Below, one piece after another: positions 34,755 through 46,789 of a stretch of 64,000 nt of DNA. How positions within the stretch are numbered: the first letter of the stretch is position 1; every line of letters begins with the position of its first letter. The position numbers were made by a program, and so were the translations under genes. Origin of the DNA: Doris montereyensis (lineage: Eukaryota; Mollusca; Gastropoda; Nudibranchia; Dorididae). The notes beneath the pieces are model-generated. The model ran no database searches. It was not told the origin of the DNA and saw nothing but the letters and a program-made list of their open reading frames with translations. The stretch lies in the NCBI GenBank assembly GCA_037039925.1, contig JAXRKP010000579.1, positions 26,001 to 90,000 on the forward strand, read 5' to 3'.

Positions 34755-34879
34755 AGGATGAGCAGTTTGAAGCTTTACGGCAGACATTCCTTGCCAAGGG
34801 AAAAGGAAGAAGGCCCAGTTTGCCACTTGTGGTGACAATGGACAGCAAACTTTTACTCCAGATTAAGCAGCTAAGACGG
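34755..34879 (+). CDS. Candidate plus-strand exon inside the AT-hook gene intron
   Basis: Acceptor ttttgtttgcag is followed by 125 nt ending at a consensus donor CGG|gtgagt. The frame starts with two nucleotides completing a codon, then 41 codons: DEQFEALRQTFLAKGKGRRP, then SLPLVVTMDSKLLLQIKQLR and a final R. The peptide looks protein-like (a basic patch then an amphipathic helix) but I do not recognise the family. No partner exon was found on this strand. It is antisense to the AT-hook gene, so it would be a nested gene, a transposon-derived exon, or a chance match. Confidence 0.35.
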
Positions 34880-35053
34880 GTGAGTCATGGGCCAATTGTA
34901 TTGTGTTTGGAAAGACCTTTAAATTGATATGTGATTTATTTATGCTGTTTATGACCTTTTAAAAATGTAATCTTAGTGTAACAGGGCCTACAGCCTTATA
35001 CAGACTAAATAAAGAACGACTAACACAGTTATAATATAAATAAATTACAATAC

Positions 35054-35101
35054 CTTTGTTTCTGATTTCTCTTTCTTGGCAGGAGAATCTGAGCCTGATT
35101 C
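35054..35101 (-). CDS. AT-hook (HMGA-like) protein, Ser/Lys-rich exon
   Basis: Minus-strand 48-nt phase-0 micro-exon. Acceptor gtttttttgtttctag, donor AAG|gtattg. It encodes ESGSDSPAKKEKSETK, a charged, probably disordered linker before the first AT-hook with an SDSP segment that could be phosphorylated. Confidence 0.8.
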
Positions 35102-35284
35102 CTAGAAACAAAAAAACAAAACAATTATAAATCATGATAAACACTAAAAAGTCAATTCCTCACCATACTTTTGTTTGTTTGTTTGTTTGTTAATCAAGCA
35201 AACATGCCGTCTTTTCAGTTTCAATGCAAAGAATTAAGAATGTATACACGTAGCTGTTAACCTTTTCAAATCGGAAAAATTATT

Positions 35285-35605
35285 CTTACTGAGTAAACTA
35301 ATTCCAACTCGCACAAAAGCTTGTAATATTCCAGAAAACATTGATCATTTAATTTGAAATGGTCCCTTCTAAGGTAAATAACAAAAAATCTGCTGATCAC
35401 TGGTCTTTCTGGCAAAGTTGTTTTGTGAATTCAAAATGGCGTCTCTAGACCTCCACCCACTGTCTCTGAATCTCTGTCGTTAACTTCAGTTTTCTATATA
35501 CACAGTAAACCCTCATGTACGTAATTTTCAAACTAAATACAGACTTACAGACTAAATACGTTTTTATTTACCAGTTAGCAGCTATGCAAATATATGGATT
35601 AAAGG
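35285..35605 (+). repeat. Family E dispersed repeat, copy 2
   Basis: Collinear with 26930-27265: ctaattccaactcgcac, aacaaaaaatctgctgatca, gtaaaccctcatgtacgta, ttttcaaactaaatacagac and aatacgtttttatttacc. Confidence 0.75.
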
Positions 35606-35687
35606 GTAAACACCAAAGGAAACTGTAAGTCTATGTCGCCAGGGTCGTATGGGCATAGTACGATGTCTGTCTTTGCTTGTTTCATTG

Positions 35688-35805
35688 CAAGTTTACCTCA
35701 TATATGCAGTGATTTCAGGATGAATAAAAAGGAAACAGCAAGATAAAAGACGTGAAAGAGAGAAAGGAGAGAAGAAAAGGATCTACCAGTAGCATCCCTG
35801 CAAAA
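35688..35805 (+). repeat. Family C element
   Basis: tatgcagtgatttcaggatg, aaggaaacagcaagataaaa and gatctaccagtagcatccct. Confidence 0.82.
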
Positions 35806-35849
35806 ATTAAGAAGAGAGGGAGAGAAGTGTAGTATGGTTTGTATGTTTC

Positions 35850-35942
35850 ACTTAAATTTACCCCGCCCACCATCAAGGTGAATTAAGAGGAAACAACAAG
35901 AAGATGAAAGAAGTAGGAAATACCAGCAGCAACCGCCCCGCA
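35850..35942 (+). repeat. Family C element, shortened
   Basis: aaatttaccccgcccaccat, aggtgaattaagaggaaaca and aaataccagcagcaaccgcc. Confidence 0.8.
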
Positions 35943-36561
35943 GTATAATACAGTAAAAGAAGAATGGTGTGTAGGAGGAGTCTGTGCGGGCACCAATAGG
36001 TGAGATGCCTGGCATTCAAATTTCTCTTAGGTATAAAGAGAAAGGTATATCATGTTTGCCAATAATCTGGCTTACGCTCAATGCAACAGCACCTATGTTC
36101 CACAACAAGTGAACAAATAGGGCAATTTTTCTTGCCCAAGAGGGCTAAAATGAAATACCTGAAGCGGGACTCGAACCCAGTACATTTGGGTCACAGTTCA
36201 AGGGCAATGCCTTCTTAACTACTCTGCCAAGTGTGAAGAGAAAATTATAAAACGAAACAAAATCAAGCTGTAGTGTCAATTCTCAGCTGTCTCCTGTAGA
36301 CGTGTTTATACATTCTGTCAATTTAATATATCCTATAAACACAGTTTACATGAGCCTTTACAATTTTTTTTTACAGAGATATAAATTAGTATTCAAAACA
36401 TACTAGATGTGTATGCCAATAATGGCATTGGCAAAGGCATATTTGCATTCCTTGTTATGTTCTCTCTGAATAATATCAAACAAGAGCAATGAATACAACA
36501 CAGATACGCAGCAATGCATAAAAAGTGACATGAACAGCGTCACCTGCGCGTATTGTCTTAC
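35943..36561. other. Intronic sequence
   Basis: 36160-36230 has gcgggactcgaacccagtac (B-box complement) and ttcttaactactctgccaag, which suggest another reverse-orientation tRNA-like SINE fragment. Otherwise nothing is recognised. Confidence 0.45.
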
Positions 36562-36585
36562 CTCAGTGTTATTCACGACAGCGGT
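36562..36585 (-). CDS. AT-hook (HMGA-like) protein, 24-nt micro-exon
   Basis: Minus-strand exon of only 24 nt, phase 0. Acceptor tctttctcctggctgcttct then tgcgtag, donor GAG|gtaaga. It encodes TAVVNNTE. Such a short exon is supported mainly by its strong splice signals and by keeping frame between MPKRKAA and ESGSDSP; transcript evidence is needed. Confidence 0.65.
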
Positions 36586-36714
36586 CTACGCAAGAAGCAG
36601 CCAGGAGAAAGACAAATTGTTGAGGACATTGTCAGTCAAAACATTTAATTTCAAAAGCCAATTATAAATAAATCATGTCATATATATATATACTATATAT
36701 TTACGTACATTTTT

Positions 36715-36731
36715 TTTTTTTTGGGGGGGGG
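36715..36731. repeat. T-run/G-run junction
   Basis: About twelve T followed by about ten G within the intron downstream of the start exon. Confidence 0.9.
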
Positions 36732-36871
36732 GGTTATAGGCATAAAAATTGAAGTGTGAAAAATATCTCTATATTTCCTGCCTAAATAGCATAAAAACTT
36801 TTTTAAAAACTACACTACAAGTAAAGCAAATTTGTGGCGTGGTAAGTTTTTACAATCATATATATACTCAC

Positions 36872-36907
36872 AGCAGCTTTCCTCTTCGGCATTTTCAAAG
36901 TTTGATT
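36872..36907 (-). CDS. AT-hook (HMGA-like) protein, start exon
   Basis: Minus-strand exon carrying the start codon (36892-36890). A likely acceptor (atttgacatttcccag) precedes 15 nt of 5' UTR, then ATG and MPKRKAA, then the donor GCT|gtgagt. MPKRK is also how vertebrate HMGN proteins start, while the later hooks are HMGA-like, so the product is best called an AT-hook chromatin protein. The role is inferred from family knowledge: it binds AT-rich minor groove in the nucleus and alters chromatin architecture. In order, the deduced exons are 36872-36907, 36562-36585, 35054-35101, 31646-31687 and 29008-29079, all joining in phase 0 and giving two hooks in about 69 residues. The 3' end is not identified. 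Confidence 0.8.
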
Positions 36908-37294
36908 CTGGGAAATGTCAAATAATAACAAAATAAAATCATTATTAGATGTACCGTACATCTAGATGTTTTAATTCATATTAAATTACCCATTACAAAA
37001 AATACAAAGTCTATTCCTTATTTAACTGGGATCATGCTCAGGTTCATCCTTAAACGACGGATAGTGGCAAAGTCCAGCCGTCATTAATGGAAAACCGAAT
37101 GAGATCCTTTCACCACTAAAATTAATGACGGATAGTGGCAGTCTATCCATCATGCTTGCAAATAGCGCTGGCCTTCTTCTAACTGTAAACTTATACAGTT
37201 TGCGCCTTTCCCCCATCAATATGGTCATTGCTTTAAAATGAGATATGGATCTCATTTTTGCTCGATGTATAAAAAATATTTTAAAATTGAATTT

Positions 37295-37512
37295 CTAGAT
37301 CTAGATCTAAATCTAGATAGATCTATAATATCTAGATTCAAATAGATTATAGAATTTTATAAGATCGTTGTTACACTAGATTATAGATCTACAGACCTAA
37401 TAATTATAGATTAGGTAGATTTAGATCTGAAGCTCCACTAGAGCTTATAAGAATCTAGATCTAGAGATGTAAAATATCAGCCTAGATCTAGATTCTAGAA
37501 TGCCTAGAAATG
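37295..37512. repeat. AGATCT-rich tract
   Basis: Repeated tctagatctagatct, agatagatctat and ctagattctag strings in the first intron of the AT-hook gene. Confidence 0.8.
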
Positions 37513-37894
37513 CAGACAGAGCTGTTTGCAAGACCAAAGAAAGAATCTTGCAAGGCCTAGAGATAAAATTATATTAATATTACAGATGTATCCATTAGCA
37601 TATATCTACATCTAGGCACTTGTGGAAAGCATATATTTGCTTATAGCATGAGCTCTAGAACAAGACTAATTGTATTCAAACCGCCATCAACAAACCGGCT
37701 TGAATTCTTCTTTCAGGCGGCAACACACACTCACAGCCAATAGCCCGGCATCACTTGAGGGCCTTTCTTTTGCATTTTTCTGAAACGAGCAATTTCTTGC
37801 GAAACCCACCACAATGCACTGAACAAAATTTATATGCAGAAAAAAACATGGAAAAAGAATAATAAATTTATAGTCGTGTAAATTTCTCACTTAC

Positions 37895-37920
37895 CAAGTA
37901 GATCTAGTGATGGAAAACAC
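37895..37920 (-). other. Probable non-coding first exon end of the AT-hook gene
   Basis: CTACTTG|gtaagtgag is a consensus donor on the minus strand at 37895/37894. It could splice to the acceptor at 36908. The 5' limit is unknown; about 37910-37920 is suggested by the TATA-like motif. Confidence 0.4.
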
Positions 37921-37934
37921 TTGGATTGTCAACA

Positions 37935-38072
37935 ACAAATATAAGTAGACTGCTGGCAGTGCAAGCCGATTGGTGATGATGGCGTTGGCGGTGTCTGGCT
38001 GTGGTGAGAGCAAGCAAAGCCTCGGCCAGTGTGTGTGTGGATTGGATTTCCTTTGTCGTCGAGCGATTGGTG
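37935..38072 (-). promoter_or_regulatory. Putative promoter of the AT-hook gene
   Basis: Three CCAAT boxes on the minus strand (complements of attgg at 37969-37973, 38041-38045 and 38066-38070) lie upstream of a TATA-like acttatattt at about 37937-37946, which lies upstream of the donor at 37894. Placement is consistent, but it rests on short motifs only. Confidence 0.35.
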
Positions 38073-38279
38073 GTTTGAGGCAAATCATTTTGGTATCGAT
38101 ACACAAATATACTCAAGATCGACGACTGCCACTGCCGGCTTCAGAGTCAGAGGCATCATTATTAGGCATCACATTATCGTTACATGTATTATAGAAGAAG
38201 TACATTTAGTTATATTATCATTATCAATATCATTGTTTCATGTACATACATTGTATCATAATTATCAATATTATAATTA

Positions 38280-39862
<1,583 letters not shown>

Positions 39863-39969
39863 GTTGTTGAGTCGTCGGTGTTGGTACTTTTTTGTCTGGA
39901 AGATCATTCTTTTGTCATTCAGTTCTTTGGTACCAGCCATGCAAGTATGGATCGGATCAAAGTGACAAC

Positions 39970-40168
39970 GACCCCTGACCCAGCGGGCCTCGGTAGCAAC
40001 GGTCCAGGTAGATGGATCGACACTGAATTCCATCTGAGACAGACGATAAATAGGAGGTCCCGTGTGCAGATCGCAGCAGCATAAAGATACATTGACAGCA
40101 GCAGGGCAGTCCGACAAATCCCCGAGATCATCATTGTTGTGGATGTGGTTAAAATCAGATCAAAACCC
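39970..40168 (+). mobile_element. Family A SINE, head truncated
   Basis: acccctgacccagcgggcct, cggtccaggtagatggatcg, gaggtcccgtgtgcagatcg, ccgagatcatcattgttg and tggatgtggttaaaatcaga. Confidence 0.82.
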
Positions 40169-40204
40169 CTGATCTATCAGCGAGGACATGGATTGTATTT
40201 GAAG

Positions 40205-40450
40205 TTGACACTTGTAAATATCGATACTGTAAATCAGATTTCGTGATTTGGCGCCTGTGCTAATTTGAATTTTAGAATCGAGAAAATCCTAATTAATTAA
40301 ACCTATCGGCCTGACTCGATCATTCACAGCACTCCAATTTCGGAACAAACAAATACATAAAAAGGCACATACGTAATAGATTTTCACTGTGCCTAATGTT
40401 ATCTCTAGCAGACAATTGTCTGAGTAGCAAAGATATCTAGATCTGTCTTT
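40205..40450. repeat. Segmental duplicate, copy 1
   Basis: cacttgtaaatatcgatact, gtaaatcagatttcgtgatt, aaacctatcggcctgactcg, acaaacaaatacat and gattttcactgtgcctaat recur in the same order at 41345-41600. Confidence 0.9.
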
Positions 40451-40484
40451 CCTCTTTTTTACTCAGCCTTATCTTAATACATCA

Positions 40485-40540
40485 GCTATTACTACTGCTA
40501 GCAGCACTACTACTACTACTACTACTAACAGCAGCAACGG

Positions 40541-40627
<87 letters not shown>

Positions 40628-40659
40628 TTACTATTACTACTACTACTACTACTACTACT

Positions 40660-40698
<39 letters not shown>

Positions 40699-40832
40699 AT
40701 TCTACTACTACTACTTACTACTACTACTACTACTACTACTACTATTACTTCTACTACTACTACTACTACAGCTGCTACTACTACTGCAGCTACTACTACT
40801 ATTGCTGCTACTACTACTACTATTGATGGTAC

Positions 40833-40893
<61 letters not shown>

Positions 40894-41030
40894 GCTGCTG
40901 CTTTTTTGTACTACTACTACTTCTACTACTACTGTTCTGTAGTATTACTGCTGCTACTACAGCTGCTGATGCTACTACTACTGTTGCTGCTATTTACTAC
41001 TATTGTAGATATATGCACTACTACTACTGA
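40485..41030. repeat. ACT trinucleotide array, block 1
   Basis: About 540 bp dominated by (act)n with gct/gtt interruptions. It follows segmental duplicate copy 1. Confidence 0.95.
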
Positions 41031-41159
41031 AGACTACGTATAACTAGCTACCCGTGGTGGCACTACTACTATTTCTACATAATACACTTGACAGAACAAT
41101 GACTGGACAGGGCAGCCAAGTCATACGTCTGTTGATGCTGCAGTGTTACTCAGAAGACT

Positions 41160-41600
41160 AACTACCCCTGATCTACAGCGGGCCTCGGTAGCACTATAGT
41201 AGTATTACTAATGGGTGACTGACAAATAAAGAGGGCACGAGCAAGATCAGCCTTGTTGTGAGCACTATATGCGTCGAGATAAACATGAATTGATTGCACC
41301 TCCGACACTCACTATATGACGATTGTTGGTTTGACAATTTCACATAAAGCATTACACTTGTAAATATCGATACTGTAAATCAGATTTCGTGATTTGGAAT
41401 TTTAGAATCGAGAAAATCCTTAATTAATTAAAACCTATCGGCCTGACTCGATATTCAATACTCATATTTGGGAACAAACAAATACATCTCCTTCTGCCTT
41501 ATCTTAATACATAGAAACACTGGCCTAACTACATAACAGTTTTTGGGGGCCATAATATGCAGGCTTAGTAGCAGCAGATTTTCACTGTGCCTAATACTAG
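41160..41600. repeat. Segmental duplicate, copy 2 (including SINE remnant)
   Basis: Begins with cccctgatctacagcgggcc (compare 39972), then matches 40205-40450 from 41348 onward. The SINE part is largely lost. It is followed by another ACT array, as copy 1 is. Confidence 0.85.
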
Positions 41601-41686
41601 TTCTACTACTGACTACTACTCTGAGTACAATCTACTACTTACTACATCTACTACTACTAAGACTGCTACTACTACTACTACTTATT

Positions 41687-41741
<55 letters not shown>

Positions 41742-41763
41742 ATACTACTACTTCTACTGGTTG

Positions 41764-41818
<55 letters not shown>

Positions 41819-41860
41819 TGGAAATACTACTACTTCTGACTACTAAACTATAATCTACCA
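41600..41860. repeat. ACT trinucleotide array, block 2
   Basis: (act)n with few interruptions; poly-Thr/Leu frames are artefacts. Confidence 0.95.
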
Positions 41861-41984
41861 ACAGACTTTGTGTGATGGTGCTACTACTGTCACACTACTT
41901 CTTTTGTTTCAATTCAAAATTTGGAATTACTACAGTTATTGGCATTGTAAATATAACTATACCAAATGTTCAAATCTCATCTAC

Positions 41985-42262
41985 TTGGACTACTACTACT
42001 ACTACTACTGCTGCCTTTATTTCTCTTGTATGACACAGTTCATTTAGTTAAAAACATACGCATCTACTACTACTTACAGCAGCTGGAGTTTTTTTCTTCT
42101 GGAGATCCGCAACCACGAGTGCTACTACTACTATTCTAATATATGCACTACTACTACTACTACCTACTACAAGTATTGCTCCTACTACTACTACTACTAC
42201 TACCACTTAACTGCTGCTGCTGCTACAACTACTACTACTACTACTTCTACTACTACTAATTG
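41985..42262. repeat. ACT trinucleotide array, block 3
   Basis: Broken (act)n patches separated by unique sequence. gatagtagtattactaatgg at about 42275 echoes 41196, which hints at a third partial copy of the duplicated unit. Confidence 0.85.
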
Positions 42263-43074
42263 TTCTTTGGGTATGATAGTAGTATTACTAATGGGACACA
42301 AAAATGATCAACGATTTATTGAAACGAGCAAGAACAACCGCAGCCATGAAACATGATGAAGTCTGTGTAATGTTGTTCACTTTTATTAAGCATTAATTAC
42401 TAATATCACAACATACTACACGTTGTTGGTTGTGACGACTTTCAATTAACTATTATGGCCGATAGGGAATTGTACATCTCCTGTCAACATAGACGAGTTG
42501 TTATTTGTTGCAGCAGTAGGAGTAGTAGTAGTAGGTCTAACAGCAGCACCAGTAGCAGCAGCATCTGCATCAATATTTTACGTGCATGAGTTTTTCTAGC
42601 TGAAACCTTGTGGAAGTAGATCTAGATCTTAGATAGATCTGGATAAGAATCTAATAATATAGACACGATTAGGAAATCTAAATTTTCTAAATCTAATACA
42701 TAATCTAAATCTAGATCTATACAGTGGTGGCACTTTAATTTTTTTTAACCGGCACATTTTAGGTCTGTTCTCTCGGCGGGCTCTGATAAAAACATTGTTG
42801 ACTTGATGAGAACAATTATCCAAGGGAAATAACGAGACAAATAATTTGTCTCCCAACAGACATGTGCCCCAATCAGTACAAAATTCGAATCCAGGTGCTA
42901 TTTGGGTGACCTGTCGCCTAAATAGACCTTGCCTTTTGAAATAATCAATAGAGCTATTTGAATTGTTCTCTCCTTTATTTATTTCTTATTTATGAAACAT
43001 TTTTTGGGGTAAAACTTAATTGATGAATTGCTTTATTAATAATATAATTCTACTGCCGGCAGGCAAAATTCCAG
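42263..43074. other. Unassigned sequence with AGATCT tract
   Basis: agtagatctagatcttagat and related strings at 42612-42722. No exon recognised. Confidence 0.5.
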
Positions 43075-43079
43075 TTACC

Positions 43080-44215
43080 TTTAAAATCTGTCATGGAAGA
43101 AGATAAGGTAAGAAAAGCAAGGCTGCAAATGATGCTAAAAAATTGCGAGGATTCAACAGTGAGATTAGTTCAACCCCAGCTCAAAACTGAAAGAAAATGA
43201 GAAGCTGCCAACGCAGTAAAACAGCCCAAGATTGCTTGAGGATGAAGGAAGTAACCGGACACACACAAAACAGCCGTGCAGGGCTAGGAACATCAGACAA
43301 AATGGTGGTCAAAGGCAGAAGGCAACGAAAAGGAGACTTGGTCACCCAGGAAGAAAGGCGTGGAGAGGACACTAAACGAATTCAGAAAGCAGTCCAACAA
43401 TCTCAACAAGGTCATTGGACAACATAGGAAAACGCCTTGCAGAGGAGCCTTACCTGGAATGACTTATAGCAAATGGCACCATTAAGGATAAGTTTCATAA
43501 TCCGATCAGTGTATGACCTCTTACCATCAAATGCAAATTCGGTGAAGGGGAGAAAGACAAATGATGCAACTTGTCCATTATGCCAAAGCAAACAAACTGT
43601 TGAACATGTCCTCAGTTCATGCAAAACTGCATTAGCACAAGGTCGGTACACATGGAGACAACCAAATACTCCAAGATCTAGCATCAATCATAAGTTCGGC
43701 TAGAGGAAAACCACAAACATCAGCTACCACGGTACCCTTCTTCGTTGGAACAGGAAGAGCCAGGACAGGGATAGGAAAACCTGTGAAGATTACCTCCAAC
43801 CAACGGTGTATATTAGATGGAGCTGATGACTGGAACCTCTCAGCAGACCTTCCATCCCCAGATTATAATGACGAGTGGTATGAGACCTGATATGGTACTC
43901 TAGTCAAAATTCACACACCAAATTATCATGATTGAGCTGACAGTGCCTTAGGAGAGCAAAATCGACCAAGCTCACCAGTACAAATAGATCTGCAAAGTAC
44001 TGCGACCTGGTCAATGACCTCCAGAAAGCCGGATTTATGACCAGAGTGCTGGCAGTAGAAGTTGGCGCGAGAAGGTTTGTAGGACCATCGACTTATTTTC
44101 TCCTAAAACAGCTCTCAATTACAGGGAACAAATACACTAAAGCAACCAGACAGCTTGCAGAAACAGCGGAAAAGAGCTCTAGCTGGATCTAGTCAAGAAG
44201 TAATGAGAGCTTGCT
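43080..44215 (+). pseudogene. LINE C-terminal region fragment (zinc-knuckle type)
   Basis: Peptide blocks occur in several frames in a consistent order: EEDKVRKARLQMMLKN, then MAPLRISFIIRSVYDLLPSN, then CPLCQSKQTVEHVLSSC with the following KTALAQGRYTWR, then ADDWNLSADLPS, IIMIELTVP, AEVGARRF-like VLAVEVGARRFVGPST and GNKYTKATRQLAETAEKSSS. The C-x2-C...H-x4-C zinc-binding motif followed by GRYTWR is typical of the C-terminus of a non-LTR retrotransposon protein abundant in molluscs and cnidarians. Many stops and shifts; the RT core is not present here. Confidence 0.75.
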
Positions 44216-44534
44216 TCAAATACGATAAAAATGTCAACTAGGTATGGATATACAAATGGTAGCGTAACAAAAAGCAATGACAAACTAGAATAGTCAAAAC
44301 AAAAAACAAAAACAAAATAAAAACGACAGAGGAGCACATAGTAGTCATGACCTAGGTGCGACCCGGCCCTTAGAGTGCAAGGAAGTTAAGGGCCGAAACA
44401 CTTGATCGACAGAGGTTCTCTTCTTCTGAAGATTCTCATTGGGTTTCCTTCCTTCTACTATAGTCACACAGTGGGCATGTGCGTGTACCTGTACGGAGAC
44501 CAGGCGACCCTAGACGTCCCTTTTATTTAGTTCA
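44216..44534. other. Unassigned sequence
   Basis: Possibly LINE 3' flank; no feature recognised. Confidence 0.35.
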
Positions 44535-44790
44535 AAATGTTGATATTTGACTGGAGGTTACTTTCTGATTTTCAAACAGAACTAAATCATCGGCAAATGA
44601 AAGCATTGATACATTTACTGGTTTGAGCTTCCACATACCTACATTCATTTTCTTCATTTTTGAGGATGCCTTTGCGACTGAATTCATAAATGTGATAAAC
44701 AAAAGAGGACCTAGGATACAACCCTTGTCTTGGCCCTATATTTACATCAAATTCTGCAATACTGTTTATGTGAATAAATATATGTAACCA
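44535..44790 (-). pseudogene. Family X LINE reverse transcriptase fragment
   Basis: Minus-strand translation includes AEFDVNIGPRQG, KNEENECRYVEAQTSKCINA and, in another frame, MLSFADDLVLF. It is homologous to 2650-2880, truncated at both ends. Confidence 0.85.
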
Positions 44791-45890
44791 TTCATTGTTA
44801 TTCATAGTTATCTATGTTACCTTCCTGATAATGGTTTCAGTTAATATAGTAACAATATAAGAATTGAACATAATCCTTCACAATGAAAAATCATAGATTC
44901 TGATATTCCATACACGAAATTATATTAAAATAAACGTATTACATATCATGTCTTTAAACAATACATCGATCAAACTAAGGCAATCTTAACAATGTACAAT
45001 CAAAATGATTCACTATCTGTTCTATCAAAGTTCCGTATGATAGCGAAGTAATGTATATAATAACTTACACCAATAGGGCTATCAACACGAGATGAACTTA
45101 GGTCTGCTCACTTTTCCTTTGGATTTAAGGCCGCAAAACTTTTTAGTGTTAATAAAACTTATAGTTTTAAACTCAAGATTTCTGTCTTTACAATCTAGGA
45201 TTTTGTCCCTAGCGTCGTTTTTAACATGCTAGCCAAGCATGGACTATCTCTCATGAAGATGAACAGGATGAGGGAAGATTGAGAGGAAACTCCGGGTATT
45301 TATATTAATAAAGTTGCCCCACAATTTCATCATCCAGGAGGTCTTACTCCCATATATGGTCACTACCATATTTGGTTCGAGTCTTTCTGATGACATTTCG
45401 ACAAATTTACCATCGCAATATCTACCGCAAATTTTCTATGCTACGGAAGTCTAGTATCCTTATTTGGGCATACATTTTCCGGCTAATATTAACAACAAAT
45501 ACAAGCCCCATCACAAGTAATAAATCTCACTACGTCAAGGTCGAATCATGGAACGTAGAGATGGGATTTCCCATCCTACCAACACAGGGCCAAGAAGACG
45601 CCTCGTACGATCGAATCATATTCCACATTCTTTCTTTCCCACGCTTATTCTTACATCCTGACACAGATTCAGGGGCTAATCACCTGCTTACCCAAAACAT
45701 GCATTCGGAGAAACAAATAATAATATTTGATATCCGGACGGACAGAAATGTACAAGGACTTTGATTTTTGGAATGTGGAATGTTACGGCAATACACGTAA
45801 AATTGAAAAGAGTTAGAACCAGCTGAAGAATTGAAAAATACAACGTAGATTCGTGTATTGTCGTATTTTATTCATCTATATCTCACCGAG
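44791..45890. other. Unassigned sequence
   Basis: One 130-codon open frame (45372-45764, plus) has no recognised domain or splice context. Otherwise AT-rich. Confidence 0.4.
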
Positions 45891-45892
45891 GC

Positions 45893-46215
45893 GTTGTAGC
45901 TGAACCGGAGTGTTGTGAGCTTGCTATTGTAATCATGACGACACTGGTTCAAGCCCCACGGCTGGAATAGGTCTGTGGGGGAGGGGGGGCTTAAATATTG
46001 TACTCTTAGGAAATGTGCTTCACTCTATTTTCCTCACTTTATTCAGGCGTGAATGAGTACCTAGATATAAGTAGAGAAAGATCTTGTTAGAGTTTTCCTA
46101 CGAAAAGCCTAACAGAACAGGCTTGTGTACTGTGTGTTCCTACGGGAGTTGAGAAGGACTTTGAATGAAAGGGTCCGCTTGGGGATACATGATGTACAGC
46201 CGATAAGCTTTTACA
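45893..46215 (+). mobile_element. Family D SINE, copy 1
   Basis: gaggcgttgtagctgaaccg, gacgacactggttcaagccc (B-box), gtactcttaggaaatgtgct, gcgtgaatgagtacctagat, aagtagagaaagatcttgtt and ggggatacatgatgtacagc. Collinear with 47356-47700. Its 3' end runs into the minisatellite at 46215-46755. Confidence 0.82.
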
Positions 46216-46755
46216 TGTGCGGGGATATGGATTATAAATCCGGGGATATGGATTATAAATCCGGGGATATGGATTATAAACCCGGGGATATGGATTATAA
46301 ATCCAGGGATATGGATTATAAATCTGGGGATATGGATTATGAATCCGGGGATAGGGATTATGAATCCGGGGATAGGGATTATAAATCCGGGGATATGGAT
46401 TATAAATCCGGGGTATGGATTATAAATCCGGGGATATGGATTATAAATCCGGGGATATGGATTATAAATCCGGGATGGGGATATGGATTATGAATCCGGG
46501 GATAGGGATTATAAATCCGGGGATATGGATTATAAATCCAGGGATATGGATTATAAATCCGGGGATATGGATTATAAATCCGGGGATATGGATTATAAAT
46601 CCGGGGATATGGATTATAAATCCGGGGATATGGATTATAAATCCGGGGATATGGATTATAAATCCGGGGGTATGGATTATAAATCCGGGGATATGGATTA
46701 TAAATCCGGGATATGGATTATAAATCCGGGGATATGGATTATAAATCCATCTTTC
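46215..46755 (+). repeat. 21-bp minisatellite (core gggatatggattataaatcc)
   Basis: About 26 copies of ggggatatggattataaatc plus c. Most are 21 bp; a few are 20 or 27 bp. The last copy continues into atctttctcatcaac. Frames reading DYKSGDM or WIINPGI are artefacts. Confidence 0.97.
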
Positions 46756-46789
46756 TCATCAACTTTCGACAGATTTAAACCAAAATTAC

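Noticed and set aside
37022..37255. 77-residue minus-strand frame in AT-hook intron 1
   Set aside because: Has an imperfect inverted repeat (ccgtcattaat / attaatgacgg) but no domain or splice support.
45372..45764. 130-residue plus-strand frame
   Set aside because: No recognised motif, AT-rich hydrophobic composition, no promoter or splice context.
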